Positions 45,020 to 58,269 are shown, numbered from the stretch's first letter. The stretch: DNA of 64,000 nt from Earliella scabrosa (GCA_022605405.1 JABYQQ010000001.1:1612001-1676000), one strand, 5' to 3'. The notes: a model not told the origin generated them from the sequence alone. Numbers and translations: made by a program.

Positions 45020-46609
45020 ATGATGAAGACCTCATCCTTCCTCACTGCCCTCGCATGGGCGATCGCTGTTTCTGCGTCACCCGCGACCCCCATCATCGAG
45101 GCGAACCTGACCGCCAGTCCCGTGGCTGACGCGGGCCTGCCCGGATCGACGGCCAACGTTGCAGGGCTACATGTCCTCGCAAGACAGGCAGGGAAGCTCT
45201 ATCTGGGCAGCGCGACCGACAACCCTGAGCTTAACACGGCGCCTTATGTCGCGATCCTCACCAACAACCAGATGTTCGGCCAGATTACGGCGGCGAACAG
45301 CATGAAATGGGTGAGCGTCGGTTGAACGTGCCTCGCCTGAACGTGCCTCGCCATTGGTGTTCATGTGTGGACGACCTGATACTAACCAGAGGTTGGTTGC
45401 TATAGGACGCCACTGAACCGCAGCAGAACGTCTTCACCTTCGCTCAGGGCGACGTGATTGCCAACTTAGCTCGGAGTCACGGACAGCTCCTCAGAGGTAC
45501 GATACGCATAGTATAATTTCCTGGATCCACTTGCTCAATTTACGCATAGGACACAACTGCGTGTGGCATAACCAGCTGCCTGCATGGGTGACGAACAGCC
45601 GTTTCAATGCGCAACAGTTGACGCAAGTCGTGCAGAACCACTGCAGCAACCTCGTAGGCCACTTCCGAGGACAAGTGTAAGCACCATTCCTATACATCTT
45701 ACGATACTGCTGTACTGACAATTGACGTGTAGCGGTGAGTGAGAGCGATCTGCATTTGCACCGGGGTCACTGATGCGTGCGGTGCAGTCCACTGGGACGT
45801 CGTGAACGGTGAGTGTCGTCTCTTCTGGTGGCATCATGTGGGAACTTCTGACGAACAACCTTCTAGAGCCGCTGAACGAGGACGGCTCCTTCCGCCAGAG
45901 CGTCTTCTTCAACACGATCGGACAGAACTACATCGCCACCGCTCTCCGTGCTGCAAGAGCGGCGGACCCGAACGCGAAGCTGTACATCAATGAGTTCAAT
46001 ATCGAAGGCCTAGGTACGCCCTTTTACCTATCCCGGCCCCTTCCTGCAGCAGTCGTACTAACCGTCTCCGACTCATAGGCCCGAAGGCAACGGGCATGAA
46101 GAACCTGATTCGGAACCTCAAAGCGCAGGGCGTGCCCATCGACGGCGTCGGGCTGCAAGCCCACTTCATCGTTGGGCAGGTGCCGACGACACTGGTGCAG
46201 AACATGAACGAGTTCGCTGCGCTCGGGGTCGAGGTCGCGATCACCGAGCTCGACGTCCGCATCCGTCTGCCCGAGACGGCCGCGCTTCGCCAGCAGCAGC
46301 AGCGCGACTTCCAGACCGTCGTCGCGGCGTGCCAGGCCGTTCGCGCATGTGTCGGCATCACCATCTGGGACTTCACGGACAGGGTACGTGCGCCTGATTT
46401 TGATGGTGCGAGGTATACTGACATTGTTTACCTTGCGTGCACTAGTTCTCGTTTGTGCCAGGCGCGTTCCCCGGCTTCGGAGCGGCGACACCATGGGATG
46501 CGGTCTGTTTCATCTGGTTCTGCAAAAGGCTATCTACTGACTGACACGATGTATAACACAGAACCTCGTCAGGAAGCCGGCTTTCGACGGTATCGCGGCT
46601 GGTTTCTGA
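45020..46609 (+). CDS. GH10 endo-beta-1,4-xylanase
   Basis: Secreted xylanase cutting beta-1,4-xylan. A signal peptide ([19 protein letters not shown]) precedes the barrel. Strand blocks are [62 protein letters not shown] with the acid/base Glu, [31 protein letters not shown] with the nucleophile Glu, GITIWDFTD and [20 protein letters not shown]. There is no CBM1 module. Intron structure is unusual at WDVVNE. Exons ending at 45676 and starting at 45788 join in frame only if a 2-base exon (CG, 45733-45734) is included. The reading is then QVVHWDVVNE. All other introns are ordinary. Confidence 0.88.
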
Positions 46610-47103
46610 AAGTAACAGCAACTGCGTCGTTCTGCTGCATGTCATCATATTTCTATGTACCAATACAAGTCGGGGTGCTCCATACGCATGCTCAGCCTCA
46701 GTTCGCATTATACGTTACCGCTTCCACTCGAAATTGACAGTTTTACCCAATGCCCTGAAAATGCCCGATCATCTCCGCGCACATCTTTTAGGCCCTAGGT
46801 CCCTGCGAACGAGCGCATCAAGGACTGTAATTATTCCGCAGCGGAAAGAAGCTCTGCAGTCAAACTTCTCGCATGAACGTTTACAACCTCACTTAGCGCG
46901 CGGCATTCCCTGGCGCCCGACTCGAAGGCGGGCGTGGGGGATACGCGAGTCAACTGTCAGATCCGTCAAGCAGGGTTCTATATAAACGCAGCTGATCAGA
47001 TAAGATGAGATGGCCATTGTCCTCTGACCTCCTCCCCAAGCGACACGATCCCGCCGACAACTGAGGTACGAGCACAAGGTTGCCGAACACACGACTGGGA
47101 GAG
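46610..47103. other. Intergenic with a TATA box
   Basis: Contains TATATAAA at 46979-46986, 118 bases upstream of the transporter start. No gene is seen. Confidence 0.5.
46979..46986 (+). promoter_or_regulatory. TATA box of the MFS transporter gene
   Basis: TATATAAA followed by a leader of roughly 90 bases before the ATG at 47104. Confidence 0.6.
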
Positions 47104-48832
47104 ATGGATCCAAGACGCTCTGGAGTCGCCGACGATGAGGAAGAACAAGCGGCAAGCTCGCCGATAGACGAGAAGGTGCAGCAGCTGGACGAGGACGCCA
47201 TCGGCTCCCTCGCGCGCATCAGCAGCGAGGCGTCCACGAAGAGCGAAGATGGGAGAAGTCCGAACGTGCCGTTGCAGATGAAGGTCATGTCCGTCATCCT
47301 CGTCACCGCGATCGGGTTTGGATCCCACTGGAGCAGCGGAGTAACGGGCGCGATGAAGAGCACGTTGAAACGGGTGAGTAGACGTCCTCCGGTCCATCGG
47401 ATCGTGAGCTTGATAGATCGAGGACGTAGGAGCTACACATCAACAACGCTCAGTACGCGGTGTTGGAAGCGAGTCAAGACTTCATGGTCACCGCGCTCAT
47501 CTTGGTGAGCGGCGTCGTGACTGACCGAATCGGTGGGGCAGGTATGTGCATCTTTGTCCAACGTCCGACCGGTGGTCGGAATGTGACTGATTGTGCCGGC
47601 TCTTAGGCGCGATGCTCTGGGGCAATGCGATCTACAGTGTGGGTGCCATCCTGATCGCCGCCGCGACGACGGTCCGGTCGTACAAATTCATGATATTCGG
47701 CACCGTGGTGCAGTCCCTCGGCGACATCGCGACGCAGGTCGCGCAGTACAAGGTCTTCAGCTCCTGGTTCGCGCCGTCCAACGGGTTCGCGTCCACGCTC
47801 GGGCTCGAGCTCGGCGTTGGCAAGATCGGGGGCTTCGTGGGCAAAGCGACCGCGAACGTGATCGCGCGGAGGACGGGCGACTTCAGCTGGGTGTACTGGA
47901 CCGCCGTCTTCATGAACCTCTTCACCAACCTCGCGACGCTCGTCTTCTGGTTCTTCACGCGCTGGTGCGAACGCCGGTACGCGGGCACCCGCGACCCCGC
48001 GACGGGCGAGCGGCTGACGGAGAGGAACGAGCGGTTCGAGATCGGGAAGATGCTCCGCCTGCCGTGGCCGTTCTGGGGCATCATCCTGTTCTCGCTCTTC
48101 CAGACGTGCACGGCGGGCGTGTTCTCGCAGAATGCGACCGAGCTTGCCGAGCAACGGTTCAACATCGATGCCGTCACCGCGGGGTGGTACTCGTCCATGT
48201 CGCAGTACCTCGGCTTCTTCCTGGTCCCGCTCATCGGCCTCTTCATCGACTTCCTCGGGAATCGGATTTCCCTCATGCTCGTGTGTGGACTCGGGATGCT
48301 TCTCAGCATGTGCCTCGCGGCGTGGGGCCCAACCGTTGGTGGGACCGCCGCGTCCTTTGGCATCTACGCGTTCGCGGTCACGTTTGGCCCCACCGTCATC
48401 ATAGACGGGATCCGGACAGCGATGTGGTACCAGGAGGTGTTCGGGTCGGGGTATGCTGTGAAGATCGCGGTTAATAACAGCATGACGATCATCTTCCGCA
48501 TCGTGACTGGCGTCATACAGGACCGCGACGGGAACTCGTATGACCGCGTCGTCGTCGTGTATGTTGTCCTCGCGGCTGGATCGGTCGTCGTTGCTGGCGC
48601 GCTCCTAGCGTTGAGCTTCTGGAGCGTGGACCTGGGGCGCCTGCAGTGGACGAAGAGGCAGCGCCTGAGGAGAGGGGACGTCATCAACGAACGCAGGGAG
48701 AAATTCGAGAGCGGGGAAGAGGGTCGGAGGAATAGGAAGATCAGTGCGGCGTTCTTCGTCGGCTTGCTGTTCTTGATCGCGGGAGCATGGGTAGCATACT
48801 TCTGGGGCGTTGCGACAGGACACAACGATTGA
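47104..48832 (+). CDS. MFS transporter, MFSD1-like
   Basis: Twelve-helix major facilitator protein in three exons. The N-terminal about 60 residues are acidic and cytosolic. The first helix VMSVILVTAIGFGSHWSSGV is followed by LHINNAQYAVLEASQDFMVT after the first intron, then GGAGAMLWGNAIYSVGAILI across the second. Family-like blocks are VQSLGDIATQVAQYKVFSSW, FASTLGLELGVGKIGGFVG, QNATELAEQRFNID, DFLGNRISLMLVCGLGMLLS, FGPTVIIDGIRTAMWYQEVF and SGYAVKIAVNNSMTI. This pattern fits the MFSD1 branch, whose animal member exports dipeptides from lysosomes. Vacuolar location is therefore likely but inferred. The C-terminal tail is basic and ends in a last helix, ISAAFFVGLLFLIAGAWVAY. Confidence 0.85.
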
Positions 48833-50977
48833 AACTTAGACACTTACGTAGTTCACAGGTTCGGAAGCAGCGACGGAAGTCGTACTACACCCGAGACGAA
48901 AATCCATGAGATTGTGACGCTCACCTTGCCCATTGCCACACGAAGTGCATCTCGCTGGCCCAGTTGACGATACCGTTGCTGAGATAGTGAGCATTGGACT
49001 GGATCAAGTCCAAAGCATGACGCATCAACATCAACATGCTGGCCGATCACACAGCTTCAAGCTCCGTTTGAATCGTGGTTACCAGACTCTATAGAATTGA
49101 TCTCACACGGCTTCACCTTGTAACTCAGATTGAAGAGGCGCTCCGATTGGTGTACTAGGCGCCGTCCTGCGTTCCCTCGCAACTTCAAGTTCAACCACTG
49201 GTCAGTGGTACTATGTCGACCGGAACTCAGGACCACGCTGTCTGACGGATGCGATACGTCGCTTGTTTTCTGCTGCGCAACGCACGGGTACTTCGCTTCC
49301 GAGTGACCACGGGCTCTCCGGCGATCTATGTACCCAAGCACTCCGTCGGTGAGTGTCGGCCGAATTGACGATTGACGTCGTAGCGCAGCTTAGCCTAGCT
49401 GAGCCTATGAGGCTGCGGAGTTATTGCACCGACGCATCCAACAACTGCCAAGCAGACAAAGCGTGGTCCGGGTCCAGTTGAACTCAAGGCGGATGTGGCA
49501 CTCACTGCCACTCAGCACTGCCATCAAACGGCCACTGCGCTCTCTTTCTCACTGACTCTCAGAAGTTTTCACCGCATCTTTCACAGAGAAACTGCGCGGC
49601 TCGTCTGTTGCCAGCACCTCACGAAAATTCATGCGATCGCTGTCCACGACTCCACTCGACTCCGATGGTTCGTGGTTTGATTCCCGATGGCCGTTCCGTA
49701 GCCCGTACTTACGGGGCTATCCCACAGCGGAGGGCGTAACGTAAGTACTTCGCTACTGATACGACATTTACGTATCCAGTCTTCATGACCGTCTATTCTG
49801 GACAGGGAAGACCCACCATACACCGTTGGGGTACCATCTCGTCCATGCGTAAGCACAAGGTTCAGCTCGCACACTTTTACTCAGCTGCAACGTCGATGTG
49901 CTCACGAGGCAACCCCCTCTCACGAAGACCAACTATGCACTGTACATACGTCTACTCCGAGTCCGGATCATCGATACTCGTCGAGGAGCGCAAATTCCAA
50001 TTGCTATCGGATCCGAGAAACACCGCCACACCCTCCCACCCAGGCCGCCGGCCGCGACTTCCAGCGGTCTCGTCGGGTCAAAATACATAGCTACATACTC
50101 TATCATGGCGGTCATAGCGAAGCACAGCATGGGAGGGCGCGTCTCTCGTGCTTGCAAAACACACTAAAACACACTGGGCACGCGCTGATCATACGGATAG
50201 ACATTAACTCCCCTTGGGCGACCCGATGGTACGCACGGAACGCATGGACACTCCGTTTTACTCCATAACTCATCCCAGAAATGACTGACGCGGCATTGAG
50301 GCGTAGGACACGACACACATCCCCAAGGCAGTTTGACGGGAACCACAACCGGAGTGATGATCCCGTCCTGTCGGTCCTGAGTCCTCCGGTGGCCGCCAGC
50401 TGCGCATCACTACCTGAGCCCAACGCAAGCGTTGCTGGGAATGGTAGGGCGATGAATGCGATGCAGGAAGTCCTAGATGGGCGGACGCAGCGAGTAGCCA
50501 AGGCCACCACGGTACTGCGCTCTTCCCTCGCTCTCCAGCATCGAAGCTCGCAGTCGGCCACCTGGCTCGTCACCTGCTCTCGTTGAACTTGAAACGGCAG
50601 CGAACCGCTAGATTCGTAACGCGATGTATTTGATAGTCGCTAGAAATTGCGGTTAATCTCAGCGCTATCCTCGAGTCGAACGATGTTCAAACGAATTCGG
50701 CGTGGGATGGGATGCACGTCTTCAGTCTAGACTAGCACAAAAGTGGGGTGCATAAGTAATACGACGCACCCATGGCTTCTGAGGCTTTCTAAGGTCGTTT
50801 CGGTTTCAGTTGCGCAAGCGATGCCGTCTTGCGATGCAATGATCAGATGGCGGAAGGATGTGCGGGCCACTGTACGTGACTGCCAGCAGCCAAAGCAGGC
50901 GCCCGAGAGCGGCCGCTCAGTGCCGCTCCGATCTCTGCGCCAATCCCAGAGGGTGCGCAGCGGACCAGAGACTATTA
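48833..50977. other. Intergenic, about 2.1 kb
   Basis: No gene is supported. The frame at 50281-50586 (101 residues) is isolated and shows no family pattern. Confidence 0.45.
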
Positions 50978-51435
50978 AAGCTGGTTCCGAAATGAATGCC
51001 CGACATCATTGATCGCACAAAGCGCGCGACCAGCACAACTTGTGTCCCCCAAATTCTGAAGCACCGAACGCGACCACGTTCTCACTAGAAAGCTACAGGT
51101 ATTTTCTCAAGCATCCGGGTACTCCGTGTATGTTAAAATCAGTGCCTTTGGGGGCATTCGCGGCCCGCAACGTCCAGTGGAAATCCGCCATGTTTGGGCG
51201 CTTGACTTCCAAACGCTTAGCGCGCGATGTGCTGTCTCCTTCCGTCTGCTGTCTACTGGTGTCAACGACGAGTTGAAGAGCCATTCTCAACGTGAAATGC
51301 TTGAGACGACACTTGTAGCCAGTTGATCATGCCTGACAAGTCAAGGACGGGAGGAATCTCAGGTGAGTGCACTTTGGGTGCACTGGCGCGTTTTGTTTGA
51401 TCGGAGTCGTCGGGCATTCATTTCGGAACCAGCTG
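50978..51435. mobile_element. Short TIR element (MITE), 458 bp
   Basis: After the first base, the left end reads AGCTGGTTCCGAAATGAATG then CCCGAC, and the reverse complement of the right end reads the same 26 bases. Further in, GATC, ACAAA and CGCGC blocks also correspond. Both ends abut TA (50976-50977 and 51436-51437), the target duplication of Tc1/mariner-type elements. No transposase frame is present. It lies about 150 bases upstream of the ATG of a Zn2Cys6 regulator and so inside its probable promoter. Confidence 0.78.
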
Positions 51436-51588
51436 TAAGTACCATTTCGTGCTCACCATGCTGGAATCCTCTTCTTCACTCCCACCCTCATCTCGACTAG
51501 CCCACACGGCTCACTCGCTTAGCTTCAGAACCTGTCCTCCGCCACCACCCAGATTGCCATCACCCCAGACTCAAAGACTTAAAGACTG

Positions 51589-54500
51589 ATGTCTTCAGCG
51601 GAGGAAGATAACATACCAGCCCTCCTGGAGAAGACGAAACCCAAGAAAAAGCAGAGAGCATGCGACTATTGCAGACGCAAGAAGAGTACGTTCGCGAGTC
51701 CATGGCTCTCCCCGACAACGCGCTAACGTCGTACTTCTCCAGTACGGTGTAGGTTTAACATGAACGCGTTTCTCGAACCCTTTTAACACGCTCGGTCCAG
51801 GCGACGGCGCGGAGAAGCCGGACCACCGCTGCACAAGGTGTGAAGGACAGGGGATAGAGTGCACCTACGAACCCATTAACGTGCGTGACACGACATCTTG
51901 CGTGTTTGGAGACCACTCATTCATTTGCAGACTCGGCCTCCCAGTAAGAGGTTCGACGGTCTCTACGTGGCGTGAACGAACGCTGACGAAGGCGCGACGG
52001 TAGCTATGTGCAGATACTCGAGAATCGTCTGCAGAATATGGAGAAGCTGTTTACTCAGGTGCGTCCGCTACCTCTCCGCATTCCACCCGTCGCCAACGAT
52101 GGCTGCTATCGCAGCTCCATCCAAATGTACAAATTCCGAGGAACGGCGTCCTCGATCCCACCCAATTGCAAGTGCCGCCGGAGAGCGTATCCACCGCCTC
52201 GACGCGTCCACCAAGTACATCAGCCATCTCCCCCCCTCCGCCAGACTCCCCATCCGTTAAGTCGGAAGATCTGGACCCGAGCGACGATGAGCGCGAGGTA
52301 CATATCAAAGTTCTGCAAGGCCTGCAGCGCCCCACAGTTCCCCCAGGACCCAACTTGGTCCGCTACCACGGAAAGTCGAGCAATATCATGTTTCTGCAGT
52401 CGGTCATCGACCTGAAGCACAAATACAACGGGATCGAGTGCACGACGAGTGTGGACCCATCTTCCGTGTACGGGAGCAGTCCTAGCGACATGGGGAGCCC
52501 CTCGTCACACATATCCCCTCCACCAGCGGACCATGACCAATGGTCCTCAAGATCCTCCCAGACAGTGCGGCCGCCGTATCGCGACTTCCCACCACCGGAC
52601 CTCATGATGTCCCTCTTCGACTTCTTCTTCATACACTTCAACGACTACATGCCCATTCTACACCGTCCGACGTTCGAGAACCATGTGAAGGACGGGTTGC
52701 ACCTGCGCGATCGTGCGTTTGGTGGCGTCGTCGCGCTTGTCTGCGCCAACGGATCGGTTTGGTCCCAAGATCCCCGCGTGCTGGAGAACGAGGCCGGTGT
52801 TCCAGGCTGGCAGTGGTTCCAGCAGGTGGAAGCAGGACGCTGGTCACTGCTGGAACGTCCGCGTCTGGAAGATCTACAGTCGTGCGCCGTGAGTATCGTT
52901 TTCTGTGCTCAGCATGCCCAGTACTGATCAATAATCTGGCTTATAGCTCTCCGCTATGTACCTTGGAGGTACACATACCCCTCAGGGGAGCTGGATCCTC
53001 ATTGGTCTCGGTTTGCGCATCGCTCAGGATCTTGGAGTGCATCGGAAAAAGATGTATAGCTCAATGCCAACTGCGGACGGCGAGCTATGGAAGCGGGCCT
53101 TTTGGTACGTCTGATGCTGAAGTGTCGCGTTACCGAACAATACTAAGACGCGATGCGCGCACAGGGCATTGGTGAACCTGGATCGGATGGCAAGCTTCGC
53201 TCTCGGACGACCGTGTGCCCTCCATGATGAGGAGTAGGTCTTCTCTGTCGCCTCCGCGTTCTTCCAGCGCTGATTGCGATGCAGTTTCGACACTGATCTT
53301 CTCCTAGAAGTGGACGATGAGTATTGGACAAATCCGGATCCTGGATTGGCGTTTCAGCAGCCCGAAGGCAAGCCGTCGAAGCTCGCGTTCGCCAATTGCT
53401 TCATACGGTTGTTCAAACTCCTTGCCTTCGCGACGCGTACCGTCGTGAGTAGACGTCCTGCAGTCACGACCGTCAGTGCACTAATCTGTCGTCGCAGTAC
53501 TCCATCAACAAGTCCAAACTCACTCTGGGCCACGTCGGACCCGAGTGGGAGCAGCGAGTCGTAGCGGAACTAGACTCAGCGGTGAACAAGTGGATCGACA
53601 CCGTACCAGAGCACCGTAAGCCGGCTTCTTCTCGAGTCCTGTGATGTATTCTCTAACCCTCGCCCAGTGCGCTGGGACCCAAACCGCAAGGACACACTCT
53701 TCATGAACCAGTCTTCCGCGTTGTACGCGAACTACTACTTTCTGCAGATCTGCGTCCACCGCCCCTTCATCCCCTTGCGCAAGGCTTCGCGGATAGCGCT
53801 CCCGTCCTTGACGATATGCACGAACGCCGCCCGCTCGTGCACACACGTCATCGACGTTCAGTCGCAGCGTACTGGTACGCCGCTACTACTCAACCGCGTA
53901 AGTCCCGATTTCTCCAACGGCTGATGCATCTATTGACATGCTCCCGTTGTAGTTGCCGCTCTTCAGTTCAGCTTTGGTAGCATTGCTCAACGTGTTCGGC
54001 GGGAAGCGATCAGGTTTGGCGAATCAAGCAGCTGTGAACGATGTCAACAAATGTCTGACCATGCTCACCGATCTTGGGGCGTAGTATGTCCATCCGCTCC
54101 ATGGGTGTTACTCGCGAATGCTGATGTTGGTTTACAGTACCCACTCTGCAAGGCGGCTGCGAGACGTCCTCACCGGGCTCATATCAGCGGGAGAGTTCCC
54201 TGCACCAGGAGAGTCAATGTCCAGTTCCATGGATGTCGGCTCGACAGCTGCCGCACCCAACGTGGCGCCACACGCATTCCCGTCCCAACCACATCCATCG
54301 ACGTCCGCTTCTGCTAGTAGCAACGTCCGAGCCCAAGCGAGCACAGATGACAGCGACGCACTCGGCTTCGGCCTCGCGTCCTTCTATCCGACCTCATCAT
54401 CAGGACCTTCGCATGCGGGCGCTAGTGCCAGCAACCACGACATATTCATGGACACATCCTTCACCCTGCCCCTGCACACCGAGGAGCTCGGGCGGCTCCC

Positions 54501-55057
54501 GTTCCACCACGGCTTCAGCGCGGAGCAGCACGCGCTTGAACAGGCGTACATGCAGGACCTCGTGCAGATGCAGCAACAGCAGCAGCAACCGGTCTCGACG
54601 TTGCCCCAGACGCGGCTCGAGGCGCAGGAGCCGGGCTACTTCCTGCGCATGACGGACTACAGCGAGCTGCTCTCCGCGCTGTCCGTCCCGGTGCCGCCCA
54701 ATCTGGCCGGAGAGGCGCCTGCGAGTGGGAGCGCTCCACCCGCGCACGCGCAGATGGGTGTCGCGGGGGAGGGCGGACACGCGATGAACATGGGCATGGG
54801 GATGTCGGTGCAGATACAGGATGTCGCGATGATGTCGACGGAGAACCTCGCGTTTGCGGACAACATGATGGAGATGTGGTCCGCAGCGCCCACCTCGCTC
54901 GAGTGAGTCTTCTGGTCTTATGCTTTCTCGATTGGGAGGGTGCCTGACCCGGTGTGTTGCGTTGCATTATAGATGGGACGCGTGGGGAGAGTACCTCAAC
55001 AGCATGGCGAGTACGAACGTCCCGTTCGGCCACCAACCACCGTCCGGTTTCTCATAG
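51589..55057 (+). CDS. Zn2Cys6 transcription factor 1
   Basis: Nuclear regulator with an N-terminal Zn2Cys6 DNA-binding domain. Two small introns split it, and spliced it reads ACDYCRRKKIRCDGAEKPD then HRCTRCEGQGIECTYEP, with all six cysteines. The linker and dimerisation coil is YVQILENRLQNMEKLFTQ. A proline/serine-rich part contains DLDPSDDE. The fungal-specific TF domain follows: FDFFFIHFNDYMPILHRPTF, FGGVVALVCANGSVWSQDP, ILIGLGLRIAQDLGVHRKKM, FALGRPCALHDEE, EVDDEYWTNPDPGLAFQQPE and YYFLQICVHRPFIPL. The C-terminal part is S-, Q- and M-rich, ending after a small last exon (WDAWGEYLNSMAS). About ten introns. It is a paralog of the regulators at 58270 and 63457. Target genes are unknown. Confidence 0.88.
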
Positions 55058-55243
55058 TACATAGACGACCCGACCTCCCTTGCGCCTCTCAGTGCCCACC
55101 GCTCAACTCTCCGTCATCTTTTGCATACCTAGTTATCGTACCGATTCTTGCCGTTGTTTGTTGTGATCATGCAGCCCTGCTCGTTGTTCGTCTAGTACCC
55201 GGACAAGACATCTTATATGTACTCAAAGCGCGACGTCCCTAAT

Positions 55244-57598
55244 TCAGCACTCCCCGAGGAACTTGTTCTTCGGCATGGGCTGCTTGTAGTCGTCGACCCA
55301 CGTGGTGAGATTTGGATTGAAGTACGCCTCTTCGTACCTGCCCGCGATGTTAAGTGTCAGTGTCTCGTGGCTCAATCCCACTCTCTCTGGGATCTGGATT
55401 AGAGGGACGGACGACTTACGCCTTGATGTATGCGCGTGTCGGGAAGTCGGGTGGGTCGCACCCAAGATTCAGAGCGTCCGGGTCCTGGTAGACTCTGATC
55501 CAGTCCACGCGCATCGTCGTCGGGAACTGTAGGTTCTCGAAGTCGGGGATGACGAATTCGGGAGAGATGCCGAGGTTCATGATCAGGTACTGCGGGGATG
55601 GAGGACGGTCAGAGCTCGGATGTATCGCTATGCCTAGACAGTTGTGAGTACCATTGGCTCTTGTGGGACCGGCCGTGCGCTGATGTTGGAGATGGGGTCG
55701 GGACCGACGCCTGCTTGGGTCATGGTCCATGCGAGCTTGCCATCGGTGATCCAAGCGAGATACTGCGAATGGTAGGATGAGCGGACTCGAAGAACGCGCG
55801 CGACAGGGGTCATGGAGGCTTACCGCGTCACCAAAGCCTGGCTTGTATTGGAAGCCATATGTCGAGAACTCGCCCCCGTTCAGCTCGTACGCGGTTTGTT
55901 CTGTTCGCAATTTGACTTGAGTCCAGTTCCTCCACATCATACATGGACGGGAGATACACGCACTCGTCGCCGTGACCACCGATGTCGCCTGCTGGTACGC
56001 ACCGCCCTGGTAGATGTTGAGGCCGCTCAACGAAGAATCCTGGATCATCATGGTCTCGGAGTTATTGTTCCAGTTGTACTGATAGTTAAAAGGCTGAATG
56101 GGGGTGCGCTCAGGGTACCTTCTTTAGTGCAGTTAGACTGGAACCACGCACCGCCCATTGTCCGGATTGTGACACGGCCCCGTATCCATCACCCATGGGC
56201 GAGCCGCCAATCTGTAGAGGTTGGTCACTTCAGCTGCTAGCTAGGGCATGAGCGTGGCGAGGCCTACCTGCGCCTCGAACATGTCGATCTCGGGTGCAGA
56301 GCGTCCGACGTACTCTCCGTTCTCGTGAACAGGGCCTGGGTGCGACTCGCCGAGACAGGTGCAGCGCGACAGCCTCTGACCTGGTAGATAGGACAGGGCA
56401 CCACCATGATGCTCGTCGTTGTCCATGGTTGATTCCACGGGCAGTCCCATGAAGGTCTGATTCGGCGCTGTACCAACGTCGCAGGCGTCGTAGGTGTAAG
56501 GCCACTGCCCGTGTCATAGTATGTCAGGCGAGGGGGAGTGCTATTGGACGGAATGTACGCACCATGCCATCTGTGGTAGCACCATACCCAGCACGCCCCA
56601 AATTCCCCATCGCCCAAATTGCTGGCCATAGTCCGGCAACGTTATTTGCTCCAGGGAGCACGACTGAGGCTTCTACAAGGCCGCCGGTGAAGCAGAATTT
56701 GTTCCAGGTCGACATCATCCCGCCCATGTAGTCTAGTCCATGGTTGGGATGCTCGGAGAGGGTGATCTCTAGGGCACCGTCGCGCGTTGTGATGGTAGAT
56801 GGATCGTACCACTCGAGGTTTCCCGTGGGCCAGTAGTGCAGGTCGACTGCCTCCCAGTACGGGTCGTCTCCGGGGTAGAAGTAGCGTCCCTCGACGTTGA
56901 ACTCGTCGCTGAAGACGAGCTCCCAGGTTTGTCCAGTGACGTAGTCAACCTTCGTCCTCACTTCTTGCGGCGTGTCGTCGTCAATGGGTCCGAGTCTTCC
57001 AGGGATTTTCCGAGCGGGTCCAAGGTTGAGACCACCGACATCGCTCTCAGGGATGCTTGGCCGCTTGGCCGTGAAAGCTGAGATAAGAGGGTATCCTGCG
57101 CTGACGGCGGAGAACTATTAGTGTGTGGCGGGGGGGAAAGGAGGGAGGCGGGGACGTACAAAAGTGCGAGAATACCAGCGTAGAGGACGACAATACATCC
57201 AAAATTCGCGAGACCACGGAGAGAGAAGACGCTCAATCCGCCACTGACACCATTCCGGTCCTTGCGGGGGTCCGGGTCATGCAGCCAGTCATCATCTTCG
57301 GGCCGTCCACCTCCATCGAACAGCCGGGGGTCTGTGGGTAAGAGGAACTGTGTAGCAGGAAGTCAGCCACCCCCTCATACGGCCGTCCGACTGTTGTACC
57401 TTCTGCGAGATTGATTCGTCTATAGGCTCGGCGTGCTGACTCATATGCGTTAGACAGGTGACTGTTTATAGGCTGGCAACGTACGTCTGCAGGATATCTG
57501 TACCCTTCCTCGTTCTTGACGCGAGAGCGCGGCCGTATGGCCGGTGGTTCCGTAGTCGCTGCAGAGTTTGGGATGAGACGATGCGTAGCTGGGTCCAT
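55244..57598 (-). CDS. KRE6: KRE6/SKN1-like beta-glucan synthesis protein (GH16 fold)
   Basis: Type II membrane protein of the SKN1/KRE6 family, needed for beta-1,6-glucan in the cell wall, acting in the secretory pathway. The N-terminal cytosolic part ([20 protein letters not shown]) precedes the transmembrane helix [18 protein letters not shown]. The luminal domain begins [20 protein letters not shown], then [40 protein letters not shown] and [20 protein letters not shown]. The catalytic-type block is EIDMFEAQV (GH16 ExDxxE pattern). Later blocks are [47 protein letters not shown] and [15 protein letters not shown]. The end [14 protein letters not shown] is also typical. About ten exons. 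It is convergent with regulator 1. Confidence 0.87.
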
Positions 57599-58269
57599 AG
57601 ATGCGGAATGTTGGTTGAGTCCGCAGGGAGGAGGAAGAGTATTACTATGAGGTAGGTCGGTAAAGACAGTCGCCGAAATCAGCAGAGCATTGGAAAGAAA
57701 GGTGGGGAAACTGAGTGCAGAGGAGGAGGAAGGTGAGTGTCAATAGTGCGTGCTGTCGACTGTAACCACGGTCACTTGCATCCGCGCTCTACTACACAAT
57801 ACCCTCGCCGGCGGCACGCCGAGTGTGATTGCCCTCTAGCCACGTGTACCCGTTGCACCCTGTTTCCGTGAGTTCCAATATCGCATAAGAACCATGAGAA
57901 CCACAATAACCTTCTTCGTCAACATTAAAGCCATCCCGGCAATCATCGCCGCAGTGCGATATCCACGGTCATTCAGTAAGCTCCATTAACAGGTCCTGAT
58001 AACAGGGTGTACCATTCGTAGTGAGGGGAATATTCGCCGATGACTTCTCAGGCTATCGGCTTGTGTTGTGATCACAGAGATGTAACGATTCAGTTGATAG
58101 TGTATGTAAAACTCACCGAAGTTGGCATGACCGCTTCTGAGCGCGGTACTGCTCGTCGTCATCAAGCGGAGCAAATTCGCGTGCACCGCGTGTATAATAT
58201 GCCATGCTGTCAGAGGGAGATATTATAGGATCACATACCACTAACAAACGACACGCCATCGCATTTGAT
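57599..58269. other. Intergenic; 58110-58269 is part of a duplicated segment
   Basis: No gene. The last about 160 bases, downstream of regulator 2, resemble 63300-63456 downstream of regulator 3, for example TGCACCG, ACATACC.CTAACAAA and CACG.CAT.GCAT. Confidence 0.55.

Noticed and set aside
49630..49720. Possible tRNA (GGTTTGATTCCCG looks like a T-arm)
   Set aside because: The flanking bases do not form the T-stem, and no acceptor or anticodon stem can be drawn.
50281..50586. Small gene of 101 residues
   Set aside because: Isolated frame with no family pattern, no clear promoter and competing frames on both strands.
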